Assembly (NCBI GenBank): GCA_044355095.1
Contig: JBIKYT010000001.1
Coordinates: forward strand, 1 to 64,000
Reading direction: 5' to 3'
DNA length: 64,000 nt
From: Casp-actino8 sp044355095
GTDB taxonomy: Bacteria > Actinomycetota > Acidimicrobiia > Acidimicrobiales > Ilumatobacteraceae
Below, one piece after another: positions 1-7,378 of this stretch. Made by a program: the position numbers and the translations under genes. The notes under the pieces were generated by a model, which saw nothing but the letters and a program-made list of their open reading frames with translations, had not been told where the DNA came from and searched no databases. Position 1 is the first letter of the stretch. Every line of letters begins with the position of its first letter.

Positions 1-1
1 G

Positions 2-457
2 TTGAACTTAGAAATGAGTAACGGTTCGGTCATTGCTAATGGCACTGATGTCACCGCCGACATTCGTTCGGCCCACGTCACAAATGCGGTCAGTACTGTT
101 GCCGCCAATTCGCTCGTTCGTTCGGTGATGCGTGACCGTCAAAGAACTTGGAGCGAAGACAATAACGGTGGTGTCGTTGAAGGTCGCGATATTGGTACGG
201 TCGTTTTTCCTGACGCGATTCTAAAGGTGTACCTCACTGCAACACCTCGAGTTCGCGCCGAACGGCGAGTCGCCGAAGCCGGAGGTGACATTGATGAGAT
301 CGAAAAGTCAATCACCGAACGTGACCTGAAGGATTCGACGAGAACCGACAGTCCTTTGCGAGAATCAGAAGATTCCGTTGTCGTTGACACAAGCCATCGA
401 ACCATTGAGGAGATCGTCAGCAACATTGTTGCCTTAGTTGCGGAGCGTTTAACGTGA
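2..457 (+). CDS. cmk: Cytidylate kinase, C-terminal part (cut by window edge)
   Basis: Cytoplasmic enzyme that phosphorylates CMP/dCMP with ATP in pyrimidine nucleotide recycling. Only the last 151 codons or so are present; the P-loop N-terminus lies before the window. Visible are the conserved VVEGRDIGTVVFPDA segment (nucleotide-binding core) and the Arg-rich lid RVRAERRVAEAG, followed by RTDSPL, all typical of Cmk. Its TGA stop overlaps the GTG start of the next gene (GTGA), so the two are probably translationally coupled. Identity is secure from the motifs; the true start cannot be seen. Confidence 0.93.
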   Translation: MNLEMSNGSVIANGTDVTADIRSAHVTNAVSTVAANSLVRSVMRDRQRTWSEDNNGGVVEGRDIGTVVFPDAILKVYLTATPRVRAERRVAEAGGDIDEIEKSITERDLKDSTRTDSPLRESEDSVVVDTSHRTIEEIVSNIVALVAERLT

Positions 458-1128
458 GTGCCGTTGAATCAAAGTTGGCCGGTAACGATTTCGGCAGTCG
501 TTCCTTCTACCAAATCATCCGCGTATTAGTGGTGTCTATTTGTCGCACATACTGTCGCATGACGGTGACCGGACAAGAAAACATTCCTACAACTGGGCCA
601 TTTATTTTGGCGCCAGTACATCGCAGTTACATCGACACACCCATTGCCTCAGGATGCACTCGGCGTCGAATGCGCTTCATGGGCAAGGACACAATGTGGA
701 AACACCAACCATTGAATTGGATGCTGTCAGCTCTTGGAGCATTCCCGGTGACTCGAGGAAGCGCAGATCGCGAAGCAATCGTTCGGGCAATTCAAGTTTT
801 GAAAGCGGGCGAGCCTCTCGTACTTTTTCCCGAGGGTGAACGTAAGTCTGGACCAACGGTGCAGCCTTTAATGGATGGGGCCGCCTACGTGGCATGTAAG
901 GCCGGAGTACCAATTATCCCGGTCGGTATCGGTGGTAGCGAACGAGTGATGGGCAAAGGAGCAAAGTTTATTTACCCACGCAGACTTGCAGTCATCATCG
1001 GTGAACCGATCCCCGTGCCAGCAGCGATTGACGGAAGAATGCCACGCTCAGCAGTCAAAGAAGTAACTGCGCATCTTCACGAACAATTACAACTGTTATT
1101 CGATCAAGCCCAAAGCAAGTGCGGATAG
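454..1128 (+). CDS. plsC: PlsC-type 1-acyl-glycerol-3-phosphate acyltransferase
   Basis: Predicted membrane-associated acyltransferase that adds an acyl chain to lysophosphatidic acid in phospholipid synthesis. The HX4D catalytic motif is HRSYID (about residue 56) and the second block is FPEGERKSGP (about residue 128); VPIIPVGIGG follows as in the family. Length 224 aa fits PlsC. The GTG start overlaps the cmk stop by four bases; a cmk-plsC pair is common in actinobacteria. A second member of the family lies at 32367. The exact acyl acceptor is not decidable from sequence. Confidence 0.9.
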   Translation: MSAVESKLAGNDFGSRSFYQIIRVLVVSICRTYCRMTVTGQENIPTTGPFILAPVHRSYIDTPIASGCTRRRMRFMGKDTMWKHQPLNWMLSALGAFPVTRGSADREAIVRAIQVLKAGEPLVLFPEGERKSGPTVQPLMDGAAYVACKAGVPIIPVGIGGSERVMGKGAKFIYPRRLAVIIGEPIPVPAAIDGRMPRSAVKEVTAHLHEQLQLLFDQAQSKCG

Positions 1129-1136
1129 TTAGAAGA

Positions 1137-2420
1137 TCACAACACGTTGAAGTAGTGCTGCAAAACTTTCGCAAGTAACGCTGGGTCTTGAGCTCCGCAA
1201 AGTTCACGGGCTGAATGCATCGAAAGTTGTGCAACGCCAACGTCAACCGTCGGAATGCCTAGTTGTGTTGATGTAATCGGTCCGATTGTTGACCCGCAAG
1301 GCATGCTGTTTTTGCTCACAAAAATTTGATGGTTTACTTCTGCTGAGGTACACGCCTGCATGAAGAGCGCCGCTGATTCGGGACTCGTCGCATAACGCTG
1401 ATTGGCATTGACTTTCAGTACCGGACCCATATTCGGTAGCGGACGATGATTGGGTTCGTGACGATCGGGATAACTGGGATGTATCGCGTGAGCGTTGTCA
1501 GCCGAGACGCAGTGCGAACGCGAGAGTGTTTCATGAAACTGAGCGCGACTACCGGAATGCAGTGCTTCAAGCAACCAGGCCAAACGAGGACCCGAGACTC
1601 CGTGCGTACTTTCCGAACCAACTTCTTCATGATCAAAAAGAGCAATCACAGAAGTGGTGCCTTCACCATTGGCCTTGGTGCTTGCAGCAATCAATCCCTC
1701 TGTTGCGGCCCAACACGAAATCTGATTATCAAGTCGACCACTTGCCAACAACGAACGATCGGCACCCAGCAGCGATGCTGGAGTGAGATCAAAAAGCGCA
1801 ATGTCCCAAAAAGCAATGTCGTGCACCGAAACCGCAAGACTCGAAGCGATGAACTCAGCGAACTCGCCCGGGCGGAACTGGCCAAGACCCCAGATGGGAG
1901 CAAGATGGATCTGCTTATCAAGAATCAGACCTCGTTCATTGACGTCTCGATCCAGATGAATTGCTAATTGTGGAATTCGTGCCATGGCCTGATCAATCCG
2001 AATTGTCTTGACCGAACCGTCTTCGAGCACCACACGACCGGCCAAGCCGAGATCGCGATCTAACCACGAGTTATTCAATATTCCGCCGTACACCTCAACA
2101 CCGATTTGCTTCCAATTGAAGGAGCCAAAATCGGGGAGAGGTTTGACCTTGAGGCACGGAGAGTCGGTATGAGCCCCGACGATGTGGAAACGTTGAGTAG
2201 GTGACTCAGACTGGTTCCAAGCCAAGAGAAGTCCAGCATCAGCCATAAAGCCTTTTGCTGGTAGACCCTCGTTCATAGTTGCAAATGAACATTCTGCGAA
2301 ACCATTCGATTGAAGTCGTTGGGCCGAGTAGTCAACTGAATGAGCAGGTGATACCGAGGCGTCTAAATGACGAATGAGACCATGGATATCTGATTCTTCT
2401 CGTGGCAATTTTTCAGACAA
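1137..2420 (-). CDS. apeB: M18 family aminopeptidase (aspartyl aminopeptidase-like)
   Basis: Cytoplasmic zinc metallopeptidase that removes N-terminal (often acidic) residues from peptides. M18 signatures are clear: GAHTDSPCLKVKP (metal His/Asp, about residue 83), FDHEEVGSES (catalytic Glu pair), MPCGSTIGP, and the C-terminal SMHSARELCG with a metal His. The 427 aa length matches the family. It starts at TTG 2420, preceded by an AAGGA Shine-Dalgarno about 8 bases upstream. It converges on plsC with only 8 bases between stops and lies 18 bases after the phosphatase gene on the same strand. Confidence 0.93.
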   Translation of the reverse strand: MSEKLPREESDIHGLIRHLDASVSPAHSVDYSAQRLQSNGFAECSFATMNEGLPAKGFMADAGLLLAWNQSESPTQRFHIVGAHTDSPCLKVKPLPDFGSFNWKQIGVEVYGGILNNSWLDRDLGLAGRVVLEDGSVKTIRIDQAMARIPQLAIHLDRDVNERGLILDKQIHLAPIWGLGQFRPGEFAEFIASSLAVSVHDIAFWDIALFDLTPASLLGADRSLLASGRLDNQISCWAATEGLIAASTKANGEGTTSVIALFDHEEVGSESTHGVSGPRLAWLLEALHSGSRAQFHETLSRSHCVSADNAHAIHPSYPDRHEPNHRPLPNMGPVLKVNANQRYATSPESAALFMQACTSAEVNHQIFVSKNSMPCGSTIGPITSTQLGIPTVDVGVAQLSMHSARELCGAQDPALLAKVLQHYFNVL

Positions 2421-2438
2421 CGTGATTTCCTTACTCGA

Positions 2439-3062
2439 TTACTTCTGGAATAATCCGATTGGTAAACCTGAACCGCGCAAATGCGACGTCTCATTCAGCG
2501 TCACGATGCTGCGTTCGCCACTACTCGCCGCAGCGATTCTATGAATTGAGGTGTAATTCGGATAGAAGAAACCACGTTGGTTTCCGAGTCCTAACACATG
2601 ACCAAGGTAGGCATTAATGACGCCACCGTGGCAGACAATGGCAACACGTTGTGACGCATGGTTCGCAATGATGTTTTCAATGGAACCGACAGTTCGATTG
2701 ATGAACTCTTCTTCAGTTTCATCAGCAGAAGTCCATTCACCCCGCAACATTTCCTGCCAGCGTGGATCGTTATTTGCTTTGAGTTCTTCAACAGGAACGT
2801 AATGGTTACTGTTTTTGTCATACTCTGCCACGCCATCAACAGTCGTTATGGACAGTCCCTGCACGGTTGCTAACGGGCTCGCTGTTTGCTGGGCCCGTTG
2901 CATCGGACTGGCGTAGATGGCATGCAGTTTTTCCGTCGACAAATATTGAGCCATTAGATCTGCTTGTTTCAGACCTTCACTGGCTAACTCGGGGTCGGCG
3001 ATACCGCTTTCAAGCTCGCGGCGAATCGGTATGGCATGTCGAATTAGTAGTACTTCCATCAC
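2439..3062 (-). CDS. Histidine phosphatase family protein (phosphoglycerate mutase-like)
   Basis: Member of the histidine phosphatase superfamily; substrate unknown. The phosphohistidine motif is LLIRHAIPIRRE near residue 5, with ASPMQRAQQTA (second Arg) and VCHGGVINAYL (second catalytic His) in the expected order. Length 207 aa is typical. GTG 3062 and ATG 3059 are both possible starts; a TATCCT hexamer lies 5 or 8 bases before them. Divergent from the alpha/beta hydrolase at 3095 with 32 bases between; probably cotranscribed with the downstream M18 peptidase. Confidence 0.9.
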   Translation of the reverse strand: MMEVLLIRHAIPIRRELESGIADPELASEGLKQADLMAQYLSTEKLHAIYASPMQRAQQTASPLATVQGLSITTVDGVAEYDKNSNHYVPVEELKANNDPRWQEMLRGEWTSADETEEEFINRTVGSIENIIANHASQRVAIVCHGGVINAYLGHVLGLGNQRGFFYPNYTSIHRIAAASSGERSIVTLNETSHLRGSGLPIGLFQK

Positions 3063-3067
3063 TCATC

Positions 3068-3073
3068 AGGATA
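3068..3073 (-). promoter_or_regulatory. Putative -10 hexamer for the histidine phosphatase gene
   Basis: TATCCT on the minus strand, 5 bases before GTG 3062 and 8 before ATG 3059, with no Shine-Dalgarno. Fits the leaderless pattern seen at other first genes of this window. No clear -35 hexamer. Confidence 0.4.
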
Positions 3074-3094
3074 CGCGTGCCAAGATGGACTTAT

Positions 3095-3907
3095 ATGGGT
3101 CGAAGCGGGGTAATTGAAAGCGTTCGATTTCATGGATCGTCCGAAATGGGCACAACGAGTGATTCAGACACTCTCACTGTCATTTTGATCCACGGCAGCA
3201 TGGATCGACAGGCTGCCTTTGCTCGCGTTGCTCGCAAACTGGGCGATGCTCAACGCGTCATCACATATGATCGACGCGGCTACGGCAAGTCTGTTCATCA
3301 GCGTGGCGTATTTTCCATGACCGAACACATCGAAGATTTACGCGAAGTGATTCAGTTCGTCGAAGTCGATAAACCGATTGTTTTGGTCGGTCACAGTTTT
3401 GGTGGGGCAGTCGCATTGGCTTTCGCTCAGCGGTTTCCGGATCAGGTTGCGGGGCTAGTGGTCTATGAGAGTCCGATGAGTTGGGAACCTTGGTGGCCAA
3501 AAGATTCAGGTGGCAGTGCTGCGGTTGCGATCGCTCACGATCCAGAAGAGGCCGCGGAAACCTTTATGCGGCGATTCATCGGTCATCGCCGCTGGGAAGC
3601 ACTACCAGAGTTCACCCGAAAACAAAGGAGGTCAGAAGGCGCAGCACTCGTCGGCGAGCTCGGTGATATTCGTCGCCACAAACCTTGGGATCTTGACCAA
3701 GTACGCGGACCACTAATGGCGGGCTACGGATCTCTTTCCAAACCGCATCTTCAAGCCAGCGCCGAACTTCTGGGTCAACAACCAGATTGCCGCTCGGTCA
3801 TGATTGAGGGCGCTCACCACAACGCTCACTCAGGCTCTCCTGATGAGTTCGTCGATCTACTAGTACGACCGCTGATTCAACGTGTTGTTCAGGGAACCTG
3901 GTCTTGA
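3095..3907 (+). CDS. Alpha/beta hydrolase
   Basis: Predicted serine hydrolase of the alpha/beta fold; substrate unknown. It shows the oxyanion segment LIHGSMD, the ITYDRRGYGKS turn, the nucleophile elbow VGHSFGGAVALAFA and the late catalytic His in EGAHHNAH, so the triad is complete. The reading frame is open further upstream, but that part overlaps the divergent phosphatase gene antisense; ATG 3095 is the first start outside it (ATG 3146 is an alternative). About 270 aa, normal for the family. Its last 19 bases overlap the convergent small membrane gene. Confidence 0.88.
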   Translation: MGRSGVIESVRFHGSSEMGTTSDSDTLTVILIHGSMDRQAAFARVARKLGDAQRVITYDRRGYGKSVHQRGVFSMTEHIEDLREVIQFVEVDKPIVLVGHSFGGAVALAFAQRFPDQVAGLVVYESPMSWEPWWPKDSGGSAAVAIAHDPEEAAETFMRRFIGHRRWEALPEFTRKQRRSEGAALVGELGDIRRHKPWDLDQVRGPLMAGYGSLSKPHLQASAELLGQQPDCRSVMIEGAHHNAHSGSPDEFVDLLVRPLIQRVVQGTWS

Positions 3908-4212
3908 AGGTCGAACTTGAGATCAATACCAAGAACCTTGCATTCAACTTTGCCAAGGGAAGTTTCAGCATTGGCCTTTGCATTGTCAACGCAATCTGAG
4001 ATCTCGGCTCGCTGACTGTAAATCAGTACTCCCAATGCGAGGGCAACAATCAAAACAATTGAACGCACAATCGCGCTCACCGCGAACTTGAAAATGATGA
4101 GACCAATCACAATTGGTAGCAATGCGCCAAATGTCGTGAAGTTCTTGAGTTGGCCGTCATCAAAGGCCCATGTAGTAATTGAAACGAAACTGGTTACCGC
4201 AGAGGACATCAT
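3889..4212 (-). CDS. Small membrane protein of unknown function
   Basis: I do not recognise a named family. The 107 aa product has two hydrophobic stretches, roughly residues 28-45 (FGALLPIVIGLIIFKFAV) and 47-64 (IVRSIVLIVALALGVLIY), then a soluble tail with two cysteines (DC..., EC...). I judge it real because a TAGTCT hexamer stands exactly 6 bases before the first ATG, and it fills the only gap between the hydrolase and the DUF3151 gene. It overlaps the hydrolase 3' end by 19 bases in the convergent orientation. Confidence 0.65.
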   Translation of the reverse strand: MMSSAVTSFVSITTWAFDDGQLKNFTTFGALLPIVIGLIIFKFAVSAIVRSIVLIVALALGVLIYSQRAEISDCVDNAKANAETSLGKVECKVLGIDLKFDLQDQVP

Positions 4213-4218
4213 GAGTTC

Positions 4219-4224
4219 AGACTA
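4219..4224 (-). promoter_or_regulatory. Putative leaderless -10 hexamer (small membrane protein)
   Basis: TAGTCT on the minus strand, six bases before ATG 4212, with no Shine-Dalgarno between. Part of the recurrent TANNNT-N6-start pattern. Confidence 0.45.
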
Positions 4225-4281
4225 TGCAACTCATTGCCCCAGCGTCAGGTATACCAACTCATTCAGCGATACTCTGACGAC

Positions 4282-4758
4282 ATGTCAAGTACCCCTCCGC
4301 AACCACACAATCCCATTAGTTTGACGCCACAGGGGCCGCCAACAACGGTTATCCCGCTAGAGGATCCAGCAATTCGTCATGAATTGTCGCAAGCTCTCTC
4401 AGTTGCTGTTGACTCTCGCCGCGAAGCTCTCGCTGTCGTCGTCAGTCACCATCCTCGTTCGTTATTGGCTTGGGCCAATATCGGTGACTTCGGTCGGGAC
4501 AATCTTGAGCGTTACGCCTATTACCGCATCGGGTACCACCGAGGTCTCGATACTTTGCGTCAAAACGGATGGCGGGGTTCTGGGTATGTGAGATGGAATC
4601 AAGAATCCAATCATGGTTTCTTGCGATGCCTCCTTGGTTTACACAAAATGGCTGAGGCGATTGGCGAAAGCGATGAAGCCGAACGGTGCCACCTTTTCCT
4701 ATTGCAACTAGATCCTTCAGGAATTCCCAACGATGAGTTCCCGGCAACCCAGTCATAG
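4282..4758 (+). CDS. DUF3151 family protein
   Basis: Actinobacterial protein of unknown function, about 158 aa from ATG 4282. The family core is evident: HPRSLLAWANIGD, then YAYYRIGYHRGLDTLRQNGWRGSG, then NHGFLRCLLGL, a helix-rich arrangement reminiscent of TPR-like repeats. The in-frame ATG at 4234 is less likely because the family starts near MSSTPP and a GATACT hexamer lies eight bases before 4282. The 3' end overlaps mobA by 26 bases, implying a shared transcript. Confidence 0.8.
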   Translation: MSSTPPQPHNPISLTPQGPPTTVIPLEDPAIRHELSQALSVAVDSRREALAVVVSHHPRSLLAWANIGDFGRDNLERYAYYRIGYHRGLDTLRQNGWRGSGYVRWNQESNHGFLRCLLGLHKMAEAIGESDEAERCHLFLLQLDPSGIPNDEFPATQS

Positions 4759-5389
4759 GTTTTCGATAACCGAGGTTCGTGGTTATGTTTTGGCCGGCGG
4801 GCAAAGTCGGCGTATGGGTACCGACAAAGCTCTGATTCCAGTCAACGGTGTAACTGCAGTTGAACGACAGTGTCGATTACTTGAACCCTTGTGCCCGCAA
4901 GGTGTCTTCGTTGCCGGAGCCAGATTTGCTCCAGCATCAGACTTTCCGTGGCAGGTCATTCAAGATCCGATTCCTGACTCTGGTCCGATCACCGGTATTT
5001 TGTCCGCTTTACGCCACGCTCAACGGGGGATAGCGCTCATTGTTGCGGTCGACCTATGGTCGCTGACTCCAGAAACCATTGCGGCTTTAGTACAAGCCAT
5101 GACCAGTCAGAGTGGACCCGATCAGGGCGATGTCGAGGAAAATGAGTTTGATCTGAGTTACACCCACAGTGCGGCGGATCCCAGCTCAATGGGGGCCCAA
5201 CCTTTGTGTGCGGCATGGCGAGTTGAGACATCGTTGCCGTTTATTGCTGAACAGTTCAACCTAGGCGAACGTTCTGTCATGCGCGCGTGGAGCGATTTAC
5301 ATCGGCACTCGGTATCGGTGCCCCAGTCGCATATCGCCAACATCAACACCCCGCCTGACATGGAGAATTTTCGACAAGTCAAGGGCTAG
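4733..5389 (+). CDS. mobA: Molybdenum cofactor guanylyltransferase-like protein (MobA)
   Basis: Predicted to attach GMP to molybdopterin, giving the MGD cofactor of molybdoenzymes. The nucleotidyltransferase signature LAGGQSRRMGTDKAL lies near residue 20, followed by DPIPDSGPITGILSAL. The usual metal-site segment is replaced by VAVDLWSLTPETI, retaining the Asp. 218 aa is normal. It begins inside the DUF3151 gene. No molybdoenzyme is in the window, so the role rests on the motifs; a different nucleotidyltransferase substrate is possible. Confidence 0.82.
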   Translation: MSSRQPSHRFSITEVRGYVLAGGQSRRMGTDKALIPVNGVTAVERQCRLLEPLCPQGVFVAGARFAPASDFPWQVIQDPIPDSGPITGILSALRHAQRGIALIVAVDLWSLTPETIAALVQAMTSQSGPDQGDVEENEFDLSYTHSAADPSSMGAQPLCAAWRVETSLPFIAEQFNLGERSVMRAWSDLHRHSVSVPQSHIANINTPPDMENFRQVKG

Positions 5390-5398
5390 TTTGGGAAT

Positions 5399-5743
5399 AT
5401 GTCTTCGCAGTATTCAGAAATCTCAGTCTCCGATTTTGCCGAAATTTTCTCACAAGCAGATTCAGTCTTTCTGATCGACGTCCGCGAGGCCGATGAATAC
5501 ATCGACGGCCACGTGCCAGGAGCAATTCATATTCCCCTCAACGAAGTACCGCAGCGCGTCGAGGAGTTTCGTCACCCTCAAGGGGGAGTCACCTACGTGA
5601 TCTGTAAGGCCGGTGGTCGAAGCGCCAATGCGTGTGAATACCTCTCTCAGCACTCCATACTGTTGATCAACATTGCTGGCGGCACCATGGGTTGGATCAT
5701 GCAAGGTCATGCTGTCGTTGAAGGTAGTCAACCTAGTGAGTGA
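5399..5743 (+). CDS. Single-domain rhodanese-like sulfurtransferase
   Basis: Small cytoplasmic rhodanese (114 aa) expected to carry a persulfide on its active-site Cys. Motifs are FLIDVREADEYIDGHVPGAIHIPL and the loop VICKAGGRSANA with the catalytic Cys in CKAGGRS. It lies 9 bases after mobA; sulfur transfer would suit a cofactor setting, but the partner is unknown. Its stop overlaps the GTG start of the RNase D gene by eight bases. Confidence 0.9.
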   Translation: MSSQYSEISVSDFAEIFSQADSVFLIDVREADEYIDGHVPGAIHIPLNEVPQRVEEFRHPQGGVTYVICKAGGRSANACEYLSQHSILLINIAGGTMGWIMQGHAVVEGSQPSE

Positions 5744-6905
5744 TGAGTTGCCAGTACCTTTTGCATGGATTGATAACGACCACGATCTAGATCTCTTGCT
5801 TGATCGTTTGCAATCACAAGATCGCATCGCTCTCGACACTGAGTTTCATCGCGAAAAGACTTACTTTCCCCGGTTGGCACTGATTCAATTGGCGTGGTTG
5901 GACGGAATTGCCATCGTCGACCCGTTGTCATGCGACGCATCGAAGTTGAGACGAATTTTCGGTATTCAACATCTCATCATCCTGCACGCAGCCCAGCAAG
6001 ACCTTGATGTCATGACTCACGCAATGGGCACAGTTCCGGAGAGAATTTTTGATACGCAGATCGCCGCTGGTTTCCTCGGTTATTCAACACCCTCCCTTGC
6101 ATCTCTAGTGAATTCAGAACTCAAATTGGTGTTACCAAAAGGTGACCGTTTGACCGATTGGCTCCGACGACCTCTCACCGACGGGCAAAAATCATATGCC
6201 GCTTCAGATGTCGAGCACCTGTTGGAAATTCATGATTTGCTCAGCGCGAAACTTGAAGATCGCCAGCGCTTATCTTGGGCGACCGACGCGTGCGAAGAAT
6301 TGCGTCAACGCAAAGTTGGTCCGGGTAATCCCGCTGATGCATGGCAGAAGCAAAAGGATGTACGTGCTCTCAAACCTCGCACGCGAGGAGTTTTAGCCGC
6401 GTTAGCCGAATGGCGCGAACGACGGGCTATGGCGAGTGATATACCCCCGCGACAGGTTCTTCCCGACCTAGCACTTCAAGGAATCTCGCAACGTGAACCA
6501 GCCAACCTCGCTGATCTTGCGCAGGCCCGTGGCGTCGATGATCGCCATACGCGAGGATCCATTGGGCAAGAAATCTTGGCCGCAGTCGCTCGTGGCAAAG
6601 AGAACCCCATCGAAAACTCGGTCACCGAAGGTGAGGATGTCGAGCGTCACCTTCGGCCCGCGATCACGTTGATTTCGGCATGGATCAGCGAAGTTGCCCG
6701 CCTTGAGCATGTCGATACGGCATTGCTAGCAACGCGCCACGACATCGTGGCTTTCTTGCGTAAAGATGCCGATGCCCGCCTCGGAGACGGCTGGCGTCAC
6801 GACCTCATCGGAGACCAACTTGACGACCTTCTACAGGGCCGAGCGGGGCTGTCCTTCGATGGCAAGGGTGGACTCAAGATGATTGCAGCCTCGAGTCCGA
6901 TCTAG
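5736..6905 (+). CDS. rnd: Ribonuclease D family 3'-5' exonuclease
   Basis: Predicted 3'-5' exoribonuclease for tRNA and small-RNA 3' maturation. The DEDDy residues are visible: LDTEFHREKTYFPRL (Exo I), HAAQQDLDVM (Exo II) and YAASDVEHLLEIH (Exo III with Tyr). An HRDC-like nucleic-acid-binding domain follows (about residues 205-275, ALAEWRERRAMASDIPPRQVLPD region), then a second helical segment to 389 aa. GTG 5736 is chosen because it overlaps the rhodanese stop by only eight bases; the frame is open further upstream. It ends the unit begun at 4282. Confidence 0.88.
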   Translation: MSDELPVPFAWIDNDHDLDLLLDRLQSQDRIALDTEFHREKTYFPRLALIQLAWLDGIAIVDPLSCDASKLRRIFGIQHLIILHAAQQDLDVMTHAMGTVPERIFDTQIAAGFLGYSTPSLASLVNSELKLVLPKGDRLTDWLRRPLTDGQKSYAASDVEHLLEIHDLLSAKLEDRQRLSWATDACEELRQRKVGPGNPADAWQKQKDVRALKPRTRGVLAALAEWRERRAMASDIPPRQVLPDLALQGISQREPANLADLAQARGVDDRHTRGSIGQEILAAVARGKENPIENSVTEGEDVERHLRPAITLISAWISEVARLEHVDTALLATRHDIVAFLRKDADARLGDGWRHDLIGDQLDDLLQGRAGLSFDGKGGLKMIAASSPI

Positions 6906-6937
6906 TCGCTAGCCCCATAAATCGGTACGAAATCCAA

Positions 6938-6953
6938 TAAAACGCTCGTTTTA
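6938..6953. repeat. Perfect 7-bp inverted repeat in the rnd-typA gap
   Basis: TAAAACG-CT-CGTTTTA, 33 bases after the rnd stop. The stem is AT-rich with a 2-base loop and no T-tract, so it is more operator-like than terminator-like. The rest of the 261-base gap (6906-7166) shows no tRNA or ORF that I can support. Confidence 0.4.
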
Positions 6954-7166
6954 CGGGGTCATAGATACTCACGGCACACTGAAAAATCACGAAACCGCCT
7001 GAAGTTCCCACAAATAGAGGTCAATTGGTTCTACACTCGTGAACGCCCTGTTGTGTGAGCAATCACTTGACTTGGCCGAATTTGAGTCGGTGCGTCCTGT
7101 TTTCAGGCCAGTGCCACCCGGATTCGTAACCATCGCCTACCCCTCTCACAAGTTCGGAGCCCTGCC

Positions 7167-7373
7167 GTGAAAAAGGGTCGTCATCGTCGTTTCGAAGAAG
7201 CGAGAAAATTGAAGCAAGCAGGCCCCAGTGCCTTTGACCTCGGCCTTGGTGGTGGAGAGTCGCAACCGCGTTCTCAAGATGATGAGTACGCAGCCTTAGC
7301 CGAAAAGTACGGAGTCGTGTTTGACGATGAAGACGAGATTGAGGCTGAGGACGAGGACGACGACCTGGCTTAA
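7167..7373 (+). CDS. Small charge-bipolar protein of unknown function
   Basis: A 68 aa product with a basic N-terminus (MKKGRHRRFEEARKLK) and a strongly acidic C-terminus (FDDEDEIEAEDEDDD). No family recognised. I call it real because GTG 7167 has a GGAG element 7 bases upstream, and it ends five bases before the typA frame. The polarity could suit binding to nucleic acid or a ribosomal component, but that is speculation. Confidence 0.6.
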   Translation: MKKGRHRRFEEARKLKQAGPSAFDLGLGGGESQPRSQDDEYAALAEKYGVVFDDEDEIEAEDEDDDLA

Positions 7374-7378
7374 GCCGG

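Noticed and set aside
1446..1967. 173-codon plus-strand ORF inside the M18 gene
   Set aside because: Antisense to a gene with strong family motifs; the product shows no pattern of a real protein.
6906..7166. tRNA or small RNA gene in the rnd gap
   Set aside because: No cloverleaf, no T-loop box or CCA end found by eye.
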